Of a stretch of DNA of 33,276 nucleotides, positions 26,535 to 33,276 are shown piece after piece. Source of the stretch: Teichococcus deserti (lineage in GTDB: Bacteria > Pseudomonadota > Alphaproteobacteria > Acetobacterales > Acetobacteraceae); NCBI RefSeq assembly GCF_001982615.1, contig NZ_MLCO01000140.1, forward strand, positions 1 through 33,276, written 5' to 3'. Position 1 is the stretch's first letter; each line of letters begins with the position of its first letter. The notes under the pieces are model-generated. The model did not search any database and had not been told where the DNA came from. It saw only the letters and a program-made list of their open reading frames with translations. The position numbers and the translations under genes are program-made.

Positions 26535-26556
26535 GGGGACGTTCCGAAGCGTCCCC
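26535..26556. other. Perfect 7-bp stem-loop at the start of the DMT transporter gene
   Basis: GGGGACG pairs with CGTCCCC around an 8-base loop. It lies just after a possible ATG (26530) and 15 bases before the second candidate (26572). If the second is the true start, this is a leader hairpin next to the initiation site. Confidence 0.4.
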
Positions 26557-26571
26557 GAAAGCCCGCGTCGA

Positions 26572-27483
26572 ATGTCGCAGAATATCCTCCGCCCGCCCGC
26601 GGCCACGGCGCGGCGTGGCTGGCGTGACCTGTCGCCCGTGCTGCGGGGGATGGTCTGGATGGGGCTGTCGGGCCTGCTGTTCAGCCTGCTCAACGCCATC
26701 ATGAGCGGCATGACGCGGGAGATGCATTCCTTCCAGGCGCAGTTCCTGCGCTATTTCTTCGGCTTCCTGGTGATGGTGCCGCTGTTCTGGCGCGACGGCA
26801 TCGCCAGCTACGCGCCCAAAGGCATTTCGGGGCAGCTGTGGCGCGGCGTGGTGCACACCGCCGGGCTGCTGATGTGGTTCCTGGCGCTGCCGCATATCCC
26901 GCTGGCCGATGTCACGGCGCTGGGCTTCACCGGGCCGATCTTCATCATGATCGGCGCCGTCATCTTCCTGAAGGAGAAGGTGGTGCTGGCGCGCTGGCTG
27001 GCCGCAGGCCTCGGCCTGGTCGGCGTCGCCATCGTGCTGGGGCCGAAGCTGTCGGGCGGCGGCGGCATCTGGACCCTGGTGATGCTGGGCTCCTCTCCGC
27101 TGTTTGCCGCCTCCTTCCTGATCACCAAGGCGCTGACCCGGCGCGACCGGCCGGAGGTGATCGTCATGTGGCAGGCGATCACCATCTCGGCCTTCACGCT
27201 GCCCTTCGCCCTGGCCTTCTGGTCCTGGCCGAGCCCGACCCAGATCGCCTGGTTCGCGGTGGCCGGGCTGCTGGGCTCGGGCGGGCACTGGGCGCTGACC
27301 GAGGCGTTCCGTCTCGCCGATGTCTCGGCCACCCAGCCGGTGAAGTTCCTCGACCTCGCCTGGGCGGCGATGCTGGGCTTCCTGCTGTTCGGCGACATCC
27401 CCGGCTGGACCACCTTCGCCGGCGCCGCCGTCATCTTCGGCTCGGCCACCTGGATGGCGCGGCAGGAAGTCCGCCGCGCCTGA
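26572..27483 (+). CDS. DMT superfamily transporter (two EamA domains)
   Basis: Inner-membrane permease of the drug/metabolite transporter superfamily, about 303 residues with ten predicted membrane helices in two EamA repeats. The first repeat includes RGMVWMGLSGLLFSLLNAIMSGM, FQAQFLRYFFGFLVMVPLF, LALPHIPLADVTALGFTGPIFIMIGAVIFLKEKV and GLGLVGVAIVLGPKL. The second runs from LVMLGSSPLFAASFLITKAL to TQPVKFLDLAWAAMLGFLLFGDIPGWTTFAGAAVIFGSATW. The APxE-like PVKFLDLAWA block is typical. Start choice is uncertain: ATG 26530 would add 14 residues across the hairpin; neither has a strong ribosome binding site, and I prefer 26572 (MSQNILRPPAATARRGW). The substrate is unknown; relatives export amino acids, nucleosides or riboflavin precursors. 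Confidence 0.88.
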   Translation: MSQNILRPPAATARRGWRDLSPVLRGMVWMGLSGLLFSLLNAIMSGMTREMHSFQAQFLRYFFGFLVMVPLFWRDGIASYAPKGISGQLWRGVVHTAGLLMWFLALPHIPLADVTALGFTGPIFIMIGAVIFLKEKVVLARWLAAGLGLVGVAIVLGPKLSGGGGIWTLVMLGSSPLFAASFLITKALTRRDRPEVIVMWQAITISAFTLPFALAFWSWPSPTQIAWFAVAGLLGSGGHWALTEAFRLADVSATQPVKFLDLAWAAMLGFLLFGDIPGWTTFAGAAVIFGSATWMARQEVRRA

Positions 27484-27491
27484 CGCCACCC

Positions 27492-27525
27492 GGCGCCCGG
27501 CGGCGCCGATCGGGGCCCGGGCGCC
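27492..27525. terminator. GC-rich hairpin between convergent DMT and M20 peptidase genes
   Basis: GGCGCCCGG pairs perfectly with CCGGGCGCC around a 16-base loop, 8 bases after the DMT stop, in the 102-base convergent spacer. No T-run follows, so it could be a weak bidirectional terminator. Confidence 0.4.
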
Positions 27526-27585
27526 GTCGGGGCGGGCGGTTCACGCCTTCGGCGAAGCGGCCTCAGGCGATCATCCGCCGGCGCC

Positions 27586-28857
27586 TCAGTTGCTGGACAC
27601 GCCGGCCAGCACCAGGATGGAGGCCAGCGCCGTCGACATGCCCTTCACGCTCTGGGTCTTCTCGACGTCGATCCACTCTTCCAGCGAATGCTCGCGGCCG
27701 CCGGCGCAGCCGGTGCCCAGCGTCACCGCCGGGATGCCCAGGCTGATCGGGATGTTGCTGTCGGTCGAGGAGGCCGTGGCCTCCAGCGTGTAGCCCTGGG
27801 CCTGGATCACCGCGGCGGCGACGCGGGCGATCCGCGACTCCTTGGGCGTCACCCCGGCCGGGCGGTCGCCGATCTGCTTCACCTCGACGGTGATCTCTCC
27901 ACGCGACGTGTCGCGGGCGGCGTTCTCGTCCGCCGCGGCCTGGGGGAGGGTCGCCAGGAAGCGGGCCTCGAGCGTCGCCAGCACCTCGGCCGAGGCGGAG
28001 CGGAGATCCACCTCCATCCACATGGTCTCGGGGATGGCGTTGATGGACGTGCCGCCGCCGATCTTGCCGATCGAGAAGGTGGTCTTGGGCGAGGCGGGGA
28101 CGCGGATGCGGCCCAGATCGTCCATGGCGCGGGCCAGGGCGAAGGCCGGGTTGACCAGGCCGAAGGCGCCGAAGGAATGGCCGCCCGGGCCGCGGAAGGT
28201 GACGCGGTAGCGCTTGGAGCCGACGGCGGCATGCACCAGCCGGGCCGGGTTCAACCCGTCCAGCGCCACGAAGCCGGCGACCTTCTCGCGCCAGCGGTTG
28301 GCGCGGAAGAAATGCTTCACGCCGCGCAGGTCGCCGGCCCCTTCCTCGCCCACCGAGGCGAGGAACAGGATGCCGGCGCGGGTGCGGATGGCGGCCTTGT
28401 CGAGGGCGCGCGACAGCGCCAGCAGCAGGGCCAGGCCGCGGGTGTCGTCGCCGACACCGGGGGCGCGAAGGATGTCGCCCTCGCGCTTCACCGTGACATC
28501 GGTGCCGGCCGGGAAGACGGTGTCCAGATGCGAGCAGAGCACGATGACGCCGGCCTCGGGGTCGGTGCCGGGGCGATAGGCGGTGACGTTGCCCTCTTCA
28601 TCCGTCTCGACCTGCTCGACGCCGTGCTGGCGCAGCAGGTCGGCATAGGCGGCCGCGCGGACGGCCTCGCCGAAGGGGGGCGAGGGGATCTGGCAGAGGG
28701 TGATCAGCTGCTCGACGAAGTTGTCGTGGTCGGCCTCGATGGCGGCGGCGGCACGCTGGAAGGCCGGGCTGTCCAGCATGGCGCGGGCCTCGGCCGCGGT
28801 GTCGCCGCCTTCGGTCGCGGACAGCAGGGCGCGGAGCAGGGGATCAGGGGACGTCAT
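27586..28857 (-). CDS. M20 family zinc metallopeptidase (peptidase T/ArgE-like)
   Basis: Cytoplasmic di-zinc aminoacylase or dipeptidase of family M20, 423 residues. The expected metal and catalytic residues appear in order: H110 and D112 in LCSHLDTVF, D137 in GVGDDTRGLALLL, the general base E171 and ligand E172 in SVGEEGAGDLRG, D200 in VALDG, and H390 in GREHSLEEW. The lid or dimerisation domain (about 210-325) begins YRVTFRGPGGHSFGAFG. ATG 28857 is supported by GAGGT 7 bases before it; upstream residues in the frame do not resemble the family. It lies downstream of the aspartate-dehydrogenase-like gene on the same strand, but a terminator separates them, so it has its own promoter in a 70-base gap or depends on read-through. 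The substrate is unknown. Confidence 0.92.
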   Translation of the reverse strand: MTSPDPLLRALLSATEGGDTAAEARAMLDSPAFQRAAAAIEADHDNFVEQLITLCQIPSPPFGEAVRAAAYADLLRQHGVEQVETDEEGNVTAYRPGTDPEAGVIVLCSHLDTVFPAGTDVTVKREGDILRAPGVGDDTRGLALLLALSRALDKAAIRTRAGILFLASVGEEGAGDLRGVKHFFRANRWREKVAGFVALDGLNPARLVHAAVGSKRYRVTFRGPGGHSFGAFGLVNPAFALARAMDDLGRIRVPASPKTTFSIGKIGGGTSINAIPETMWMEVDLRSASAEVLATLEARFLATLPQAAADENAARDTSRGEITVEVKQIGDRPAGVTPKESRIARVAAAVIQAQGYTLEATASSTDSNIPISLGIPAVTLGTGCAGGREHSLEEWIDVEKTQSVKGMSTALASILVLAGVSSN

Positions 28858-28927
28858 CGGGCGGACCTCGGCGGCAGCGGAAAGGGCCGGGACGTTCCCC
28901 CCGCGCCGGAGCCCGGTCAAGAGTCAG

Positions 28928-28962
28928 AAAAAAGATGGGGTCCAGGGGAATCCTTCCCCTGG
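28928..28962 (-). terminator. Rho-independent terminator of the aspartate-dehydrogenase-like gene
   Basis: On the minus strand CCAGGGGAA pairs with TTCCCCTGG around GGA, followed by ACCCCATC and six T residues. It begins about 10 bases after the stop codon. Stem and flank nearly repeat the terminator at 4685-4720. Confidence 0.88.
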
Positions 28963-28972
28963 CCTTGCTGGC

Positions 28973-29803
28973 TCAGGTGCCCACCCTGAGCGGCGCCGAC
29001 AGCTTCCTGAGCGCCGCGATCACCGACAGCGCCGTGATCCTGCCAGTCTTGGGATTGTCCGAGGGCACGTTCTCGATGGTCATGGAAAAGCGGGCGGAAT
29101 CGGCCTCGACGGTGATGGAGTGGGTGTTGAGGGTCAGCGCCGGATCCGCCCAGATCTCCAGCCGCGTCCGGTCCGGGCCGATGCCCGCGAGGGACAGGGC
29201 GACCGCGACGTTGAGATTGGCCGAGAAGCCGATGGCGGCCTCGCGGGCGGTGCCTTCGAAGATACGCAGCGGCGCGGTGATGGCGGCGATGTCGATGCCG
29301 TGCTCGGCCAGGTAGGGCGCGCCGAGCAGCCCCTTCACCGGCTTGCGGGTGACCATGCGCACCGCATGGATCTGCCCCTCGGCCGCAGCGGCGACCGCAT
29401 CGAGGCCAAGCAGCGCGCCGGTGGGCACGATGATCTGGCCGTGGTGCTGGCGGGCGAGCTCGACCAGCTGCGGCGCGGAGAGCAGGGCGCCGGCGGACAG
29501 CACCATCAGCTTCTTGCCGTGCTGCAGCACCGGCGTCGCGATGCGGGGCAGCAGCGCCGCGGGCGCGCATTCGACCACCAGGTCGGCCTGGGGCTCGAGG
29601 TCGCCGATCTCGAGCACGGGGACCGGGTAGCGCAGCCCCTGCAGGCGGCGGGCGGCGGCCGGGCGGTCGCGGGCGGCGACGGCGACCAGCTCGCAGCCGG
29701 GGATGCCGGCATCCAGCGCCTCCGCCACCCGCAGCCCGACGGCGCCCAGGCCGGCGATGGCGACGCGCAGCGGCCGGGGGCGCGGCTGGGTGATGGCGTT
29801 CAT
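28973..29803 (-). CDS. nadX: Aspartate dehydrogenase-like NAD(P)-binding protein
   Basis: Homologue of L-aspartate dehydrogenase, which oxidises aspartate to iminoaspartate (for NAD synthesis or aspartate breakdown), 276 residues. The N-terminus PLRVAIAGLGAVGLRVAEALDAG carries the GLGAVG Rossmann motif (18-23). VVECAPAALLPRIATPVLQHGKKLMVLSAGALL is the second cofactor segment, and IFEGTAREAAIGFSANLNVAVALSLAGIGPDRTRLEIWADP is the conserved catalytic and dimer block. LNTHSITVEADSARFSMTIENVPSDNPKTGRITALSVIAAL closes the fold as in the family. ATG 29803 is supported by GAGAGGAAG 7 bases upstream. It is a single gene ended by its own terminator. No other NAD-biosynthesis gene is in the window, so the pathway role is open. 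Confidence 0.85.
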   Translation of the reverse strand: MNAITQPRPRPLRVAIAGLGAVGLRVAEALDAGIPGCELVAVAARDRPAAARRLQGLRYPVPVLEIGDLEPQADLVVECAPAALLPRIATPVLQHGKKLMVLSAGALLSAPQLVELARQHHGQIIVPTGALLGLDAVAAAAEGQIHAVRMVTRKPVKGLLGAPYLAEHGIDIAAITAPLRIFEGTAREAAIGFSANLNVAVALSLAGIGPDRTRLEIWADPALTLNTHSITVEADSARFSMTIENVPSDNPKTGRITALSVIAALRKLSAPLRVGT

Positions 29804-30108
29804 GCGGCGGCTTCCTCTCTGCGGCGGAGCAGAACCCGCGGCGGCCGGCCTGTCCAGGGGGTGTCGGGTGGGAGCCGTGGCGGCTGCATCCCGGGCGGCC
29901 AGCATGGGGGACCATGCCGGCCGCCGGGGCGGCGGCCTGGCAGGGATGCCGGCCGCGGAGCGCGGGCCGCCAATTGGGGGGACGGCCTCGCCATGGCGGC
30001 ATGGTTAATGGTTCAGTCCTGGCTTGCCAAGCCGCCGGGCGGGGCGCGGCTTGTCCCGGGCGATCACGTCTCGTTCACGCAACGTCCACCGGTCCGGGGC
30101 GCGAGCCA
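29804..30108. other. Intergenic region between the nadX-like gene and the clpA terminator; no gene seen
   Basis: About 305 bases. Open frames here have no ribosome binding site and look like chance. A short palindrome, GGCTTG-C-CAAGCC (30021-30033), is present. The promoter of the nadX-like gene should lie between 29830 and 29900 on the minus strand, but I cannot identify it. Confidence 0.45.
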
Positions 30109-30110
30109 AG

Positions 30111-30140
30111 AAAAAACCCCGGGATCTCGCGATCCCGGGG
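30111..30140 (-). terminator. Rho-independent terminator of clpA
   Basis: On the minus strand CCCCGGGATC pairs perfectly with GATCCCGGGG around GCGA, followed immediately by six T residues. It lies about 28 bases after the clpA stop. Confidence 0.95.
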
Positions 30141-30168
30141 CGGTTCTCGGTCAGCCGTGGCTGGACGA

Positions 30169-32538
30169 TCAGCCGGCGGCTTCCGGCGCATGGTGGCTGT
30201 CGGCGTCGCCGTCGGAGCCGTCTTCCGGCTTCGGCAGGGCGGGCAGGGGGGCCTCGATGAAGTCGAAAGTCAGGGCATCGTCCTTCATGCCGACCTTCAC
30301 CGCGCCGCCCTTGGCCAGCTTGCCGAAGAGCAGCTCCTCGGCCAGCGGCTTCTTGATGTATTCCTGGATGACGCGGGCGAGCGGACGCGCGCCATAGAGG
30401 CGGTCGTAGCCCTTTTCCGCCAGCCATTCCTTGGCCGCCGAGGAAAGCTCGATCGTGACGTTGCGGTCGGCGAGCTGCGCCTCCAGCTGCATCACGAACT
30501 TCTCGACGACGTTGCCAACGATCTCTGGCGTCAGGTTGCCGAAGGGGACGACGGCGTCCAGGCGGTTGCGGAATTCCGGCGTGAACAGCCGCTTCACCGC
30601 ATCCTCATCCTCGCCCTGGCGCACCTCGCGGCCGAAGCCGATGCCGTTCTTGGCCATGTCCGAGGCCCCGGCATTGGTGGTCATGATCAGGATGACGTTG
30701 CGGAAGTCGACGATCTTGCCGTTGTGGTCGGTCAGCTTCCCGTGGTCCATGACCTGCAGCAGGATGTTGTAGAGGTCCTGATGGGCCTTCTCGATCTCAT
30801 CGAGCAGCAGCACGGCATGGGGGTGCTGGTCGACGCTGTCGGTCAGCAGCCCGCCCTGGTCGAAGCCGACATAGCCCGGCGGCGCGCCGATCAGCCGGCT
30901 GATCGAGTGGCGCTCCATGTATTCCGACATGTCGAAGCGGATCAGCTCGATGCCCAGCGTCTTCGCGAGTTGCTTGGCGACCTCAGTCTTGCCGACGCCG
31001 GTGGGCCCGCTGAACAGGTAGTTGCCGATCGGCTTCTCCATGTCGCGCAGGCCGGCGCGGGACAGCTTGATCGCCGCCGACAACGCCTCGATCGCCTGGT
31101 TCTGGCCGAAGACCATGGCCTTCAGGTCGCGTTCCAGGTTGCGCAGCGTCTCCTTGTCGTCGGAGGAGACCGACTTGGGGGGAATGCGCGCGATCTTGGC
31201 GACGATATCCTCGACATCCTTCAGGGTGACGGTCTTCTTCCGCTTCCCTTCCGGCTGCAGCATGCGCGACGCGCCGACCTCGTCGATGACGTCGATCGCC
31301 TTGTCCGGCAGCTTGCGGTCATGGATGTACTTGGCCGAGAGCTCGACGGCGGCGCGGATCGCCTCCGGCGTGTACTTGACCTTGTGGTGCTTCTCGTAAT
31401 TGGTCTTCAGGCCGGTCAGGATCTTCACCGCATCCTCGATCGTCGGCTCGTTGACGTCGATCTTCTGGAAGCGGCGGACCAGGGCGCGGTCCTTCTCGAA
31501 ATAGGTGCGGTATTCCTTGTAGGTCGTCGACCCCACGCAGCGCAGCGTGCCCTGGGCGAGCGCAGGCTTCAGCAGGTTCGAGGCGTCCATCGCCCCGCCG
31601 GAGGTGGCGCCGGCGCCGATCACCGTGTGGATCTCATCGATGAACAGGATCGAGCCGGGCTGCTGCTCGAGCTCGTTGACCACGGCCTTCAGCCGCTCCT
31701 CGAAGTCGCCGCGGTAGCGGGTGCCGGCCAGCAGGCTGCCCATGTCGAGGGCGTAGATGGTCGACTTGGCCAGCACCTCGGGCACGTCGCCCTCGATGAT
31801 GCGCTTGGCCAGGCCCTCCGCGATGGCCGTCTTACCCACGCCGGGATCGCCGACATACAGAGGATTGTTCTTGGTGCGGCGGCAGAGGATCTGGATGGTC
31901 CGCTCGATCTCGCTGTCGCGGCCGATGAGCGGGTCGATCTTGCCCTGCTGCGCCTTCTTGTTGAGGTTGACGCAGTAGTTGGACAGCGCGTCCTGGCCGC
32001 GCCGGGCGCCCTGCGGCTTCTCCTCCTTCTCCCCGGGCTCCTCCGACCCAGGCGCGGAGGCCGAGGGGGGACTGCCCTGGACCGGGCGGCTGGTCGAGCG
32101 GCCGGGCGCCTTGGCGATGCCATGGCTGATGAAGTTCACCGCATCCAGCCGGGTCATGTCCTGCAGCTGGAGGAAATAGACGGCATGGCTTTCCCGCTCG
32201 CTGAAGAGCGCGACGAGCACATTGGCGCCCGTCACCTCGTCGCGGCCGGAGGATTGCACATGGATCGCCGCGCGCTGCACGACGCGCTGGAAGCCCGCGG
32301 TCGGCTTCGGATCGCCGGAGCGCTCCGTCACCAGCCCGGCCAGGTCCTTGTCGAGGAACTCGGCCAGGTCGCGCTTCAGCTTGTCCTGGTCGACCCCGCA
32401 GGCGCGCAGCACGGTGGCGGCGTCGGTGTCGTCGACCAGGGCGAGGAGCAGGTGCTCCAGCGTGGCGTATTCGTGGCGGCGCTCATTGGCGAGCGCCAGC
32501 GCGCGGTGGAGCGTCTGCTCGAGATTGCGGGACAGCAT
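30169..32538 (-). CDS. clpA: ATP-dependent Clp protease ATP-binding subunit ClpA
   Basis: Hexameric AAA+ unfoldase that feeds substrates to ClpP, 789 residues. The N-domain has two Clp repeats (1-140). A linker of about 40 residues (143-183), rich in Ser, Pro and Glu, is longer and less ordered than in E. coli ClpA (758 residues in all). AAA-1: Walker A GDPGVGKT (230-237), Walker B ILFIDEIH (297-304), no ClpB-type middle domain. AAA-2: Walker A GPTGVGKT (511-518), Walker [10 protein letters not shown], and the IGF loop (NGIGFGREV, about 631-639), which docks on ClpP. The C-terminal D2 small domain ends with an acidic tail. AAGGGGAG precedes ATG 32538 by 10 bases. It lies 172 bases downstream of clpS on the same strand. 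clpP is not in the window. Confidence 0.97.
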   Translation of the reverse strand: MLSRNLEQTLHRALALANERRHEYATLEHLLLALVDDTDAATVLRACGVDQDKLKRDLAEFLDKDLAGLVTERSGDPKPTAGFQRVVQRAAIHVQSSGRDEVTGANVLVALFSERESHAVYFLQLQDMTRLDAVNFISHGIAKAPGRSTSRPVQGSPPSASAPGSEEPGEKEEKPQGARRGQDALSNYCVNLNKKAQQGKIDPLIGRDSEIERTIQILCRRTKNNPLYVGDPGVGKTAIAEGLAKRIIEGDVPEVLAKSTIYALDMGSLLAGTRYRGDFEERLKAVVNELEQQPGSILFIDEIHTVIGAGATSGGAMDASNLLKPALAQGTLRCVGSTTYKEYRTYFEKDRALVRRFQKIDVNEPTIEDAVKILTGLKTNYEKHHKVKYTPEAIRAAVELSAKYIHDRKLPDKAIDVIDEVGASRMLQPEGKRKKTVTLKDVEDIVAKIARIPPKSVSSDDKETLRNLERDLKAMVFGQNQAIEALSAAIKLSRAGLRDMEKPIGNYLFSGPTGVGKTEVAKQLAKTLGIELIRFDMSEYMERHSISRLIGAPPGYVGFDQGGLLTDSVDQHPHAVLLLDEIEKAHQDLYNILLQVMDHGKLTDHNGKIVDFRNVILIMTTNAGASDMAKNGIGFGREVRQGEDEDAVKRLFTPEFRNRLDAVVPFGNLTPEIVGNVVEKFVMQLEAQLADRNVTIELSSAAKEWLAEKGYDRLYGARPLARVIQEYIKKPLAEELLFGKLAKGGAVKVGMKDDALTFDFIEAPLPALPKPEDGSDGDADSHHAPEAAG

Positions 32539-32710
32539 GAATGTGACGCTCCCCTTGGAAGGCGATGCCGGGGGACCCGGAAGAGGGAGCCGGCACTGCC
32601 AGAGACAGGACCTTGCGGTCCGAGATAGTCGTTATGTGGGTCCGCCAGAACGATACGGCGAGGGCCAGTCTAAGTTTCAGCAGGTTACACAGAGATGAGC
32701 AGGCGCCGCA
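32539..32710. other. clpS-clpA intergenic spacer
   Basis: 172 bases with no gene. On the minus strand a weak promoter-like pair, TTCTGG-17-TATCTC, can be drawn, but it is not convincing, and no terminator-like hairpin follows clpS. Read-through from clpS into clpA, perhaps with an internal promoter, is the simplest reading. Confidence 0.35.
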
Positions 32711-33193
32711 TCATTCCTTTTCAATGGTGCACTGGAGCGGATGCTGATTCTGCCGCGCCAGGTCCATCACCTGGGTGACCTTGGTCTCCGCCACCTCATA
32801 GGTATAGACGCCGCAGACGCCGACGCCGCGGCGGTGCACGTGCAGCATGATGCGCGTCGCCTCCTCCCGGTTCTTCTGGAAGAAGCGCTCGAGGACATGC
32901 ACGACGAATTCCATCGGCGTGTAGTCATCGTTCAGCATCAGCACCTTGTACATCGCGGGCTTGCGCGTGCGGGTGCGCGTCTTGACCACGACGCCGGTGT
33001 TGCTGCCGTCCTGGTTGCCCCCGTCGCCGCCATTGCCGACATCGCCGGGGTTCTGCGGATCGGGCGGCTCGTTCCCGGCAGCCTGGATCGCCGGCGAGAC
33101 GGATGCCGGCGGAGCGGGAATCGTCTGGGGGTGCTGGTCCTGTTCCGTCATGCTGCCGCCGGCCCGCAGGTTGTCTGCTGCACCAAAATCCAT
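32711..33193 (-). CDS. clpS: ATP-dependent Clp protease adaptor ClpS
   Basis: Adaptor that binds N-degron substrates and delivers them to ClpA. The protein has 160 residues. The conserved core starts at about residue 75: [25 protein letters not shown], where [10 protein letters not shown] carries the acidic pair and the hydrophobic residue that bind the N-terminal amino group, then [24 protein letters not shown] and the closing [12 protein letters not shown]. Before the core is a long disordered extension (about 70 residues) with Pro- and Gly/Asn/Asp-rich segments. ATG 33193 is preferred because AGAGG lies 5 bases upstream; ATG 33151 would remove 14 residues but lacks a binding site. Gene order clpS-clpA is the usual one. 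Confidence 0.94.
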   Translation of the reverse strand: MDFGAADNLRAGGSMTEQDQHPQTIPAPPASVSPAIQAAGNEPPDPQNPGDVGNGGDGGNQDGSNTGVVVKTRTRTRKPAMYKVLMLNDDYTPMEFVVHVLERFFQKNREEATRIMLHVHRRGVGVCGVYTYEVAETKVTQVMDLARQNQHPLQCTIEKE

Positions 33194-33276
33194 CTTCCCC
33201 TCTGGACCGCCCCCATCTAGGCAGCGGACCGAAGCTTTGCCAACCCGCACCCCGCCCGCCCGGATGGCGGCACGGC

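Noticed and set aside
29914-32628. Plus-strand open frame of 904 codons opposite clpA
   Set aside because: Complement of clpA codons; repetitive Asp/Val/Leu/Gln composition and no recognisable domain.
1-33276. Mobile elements, CRISPR arrays, tRNA or rRNA genes
   Set aside because: No regularly spaced repeats, transposase or integrase frames, target duplications, or tRNA-like T-loop sequences with matching arms were seen by eye; a covariance-model scan would be needed for certainty.

Overview
The window is high-GC bacterial chromosome with no rRNA, tRNA, CRISPR or insertion sequence that I could see. Gene density is high, GTG and TTG starts are frequent, and the gene content (FtrA next to a rhodanese, HWE-type histidine kinases, a ClpS/ClpA pair, an HAE1-type RND pump, an aspartate-dehydrogenase-like protein) fits an alphaproteobacterium, probably of the Acetobacteraceae (Roseomonas-like). 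The placement is inferred from protein style and base composition; no database search was run.

Layout. 1-3.7 kb: a large membrane-bound HWE histidine kinase and a DedA/VTT membrane protein. 3.8-4.7 kb: a DUF2272 lipoprotein closed by a strong terminator. 4.9-8.1 kb, minus strand: a compact run of flavoprotein (TIGR03862/BaiN-like), GNAT acetyltransferase and ethanolamine ammonia-lyase large subunit (eutB), with no eutC beside it. 8.2-11 kb: purU, convergent with ftrA; ftrA is divergent from a small rhodanese; then a Cys-rich small lipoprotein. 11-12.3 kb: a type II NADH dehydrogenase on the minus strand. 12.3-19.4 kb: a complete tripartite efflux locus. The RND pump and periplasmic adaptor lie on the minus strand; a TetR regulator, a small lipoprotein and a TolC-type outer-membrane channel lie on the plus strand. 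The divergent spacer carries an AcrR-like palindrome lying inside a good sigma-70 promoter. 19.4-22 kb, minus: an LhgO-like FAD oxidase and an uncharacterised alpha/beta-hydrolase. 22.1-24 kb: an Uup-type ABC-F ATPase. 24-25.6 kb, minus: a second HWE-like kinase. 25.9-27.5 kb: greB and a DMT-family transporter. 27.6-29.8 kb, minus: an M20 peptidase and an aspartate-dehydrogenase-like protein, separated by a terminator. 30.1-33.2 kb, minus: clpS and clpA, ended by a textbook terminator.

Most of the window is housekeeping or widespread accessory functions, and I see no clear new multi-gene system. The most informative items are the efflux operator/promoter arrangement, the eutB gene lacking eutC, a stem-loop terminator sequence shared by two distant loci, an uncharacterised two-part hydrolase, and unusual features in the two orphan histidine kinases. 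Very long open frames opposite eutB, the RND pump and clpA are composition artefacts and were rejected.
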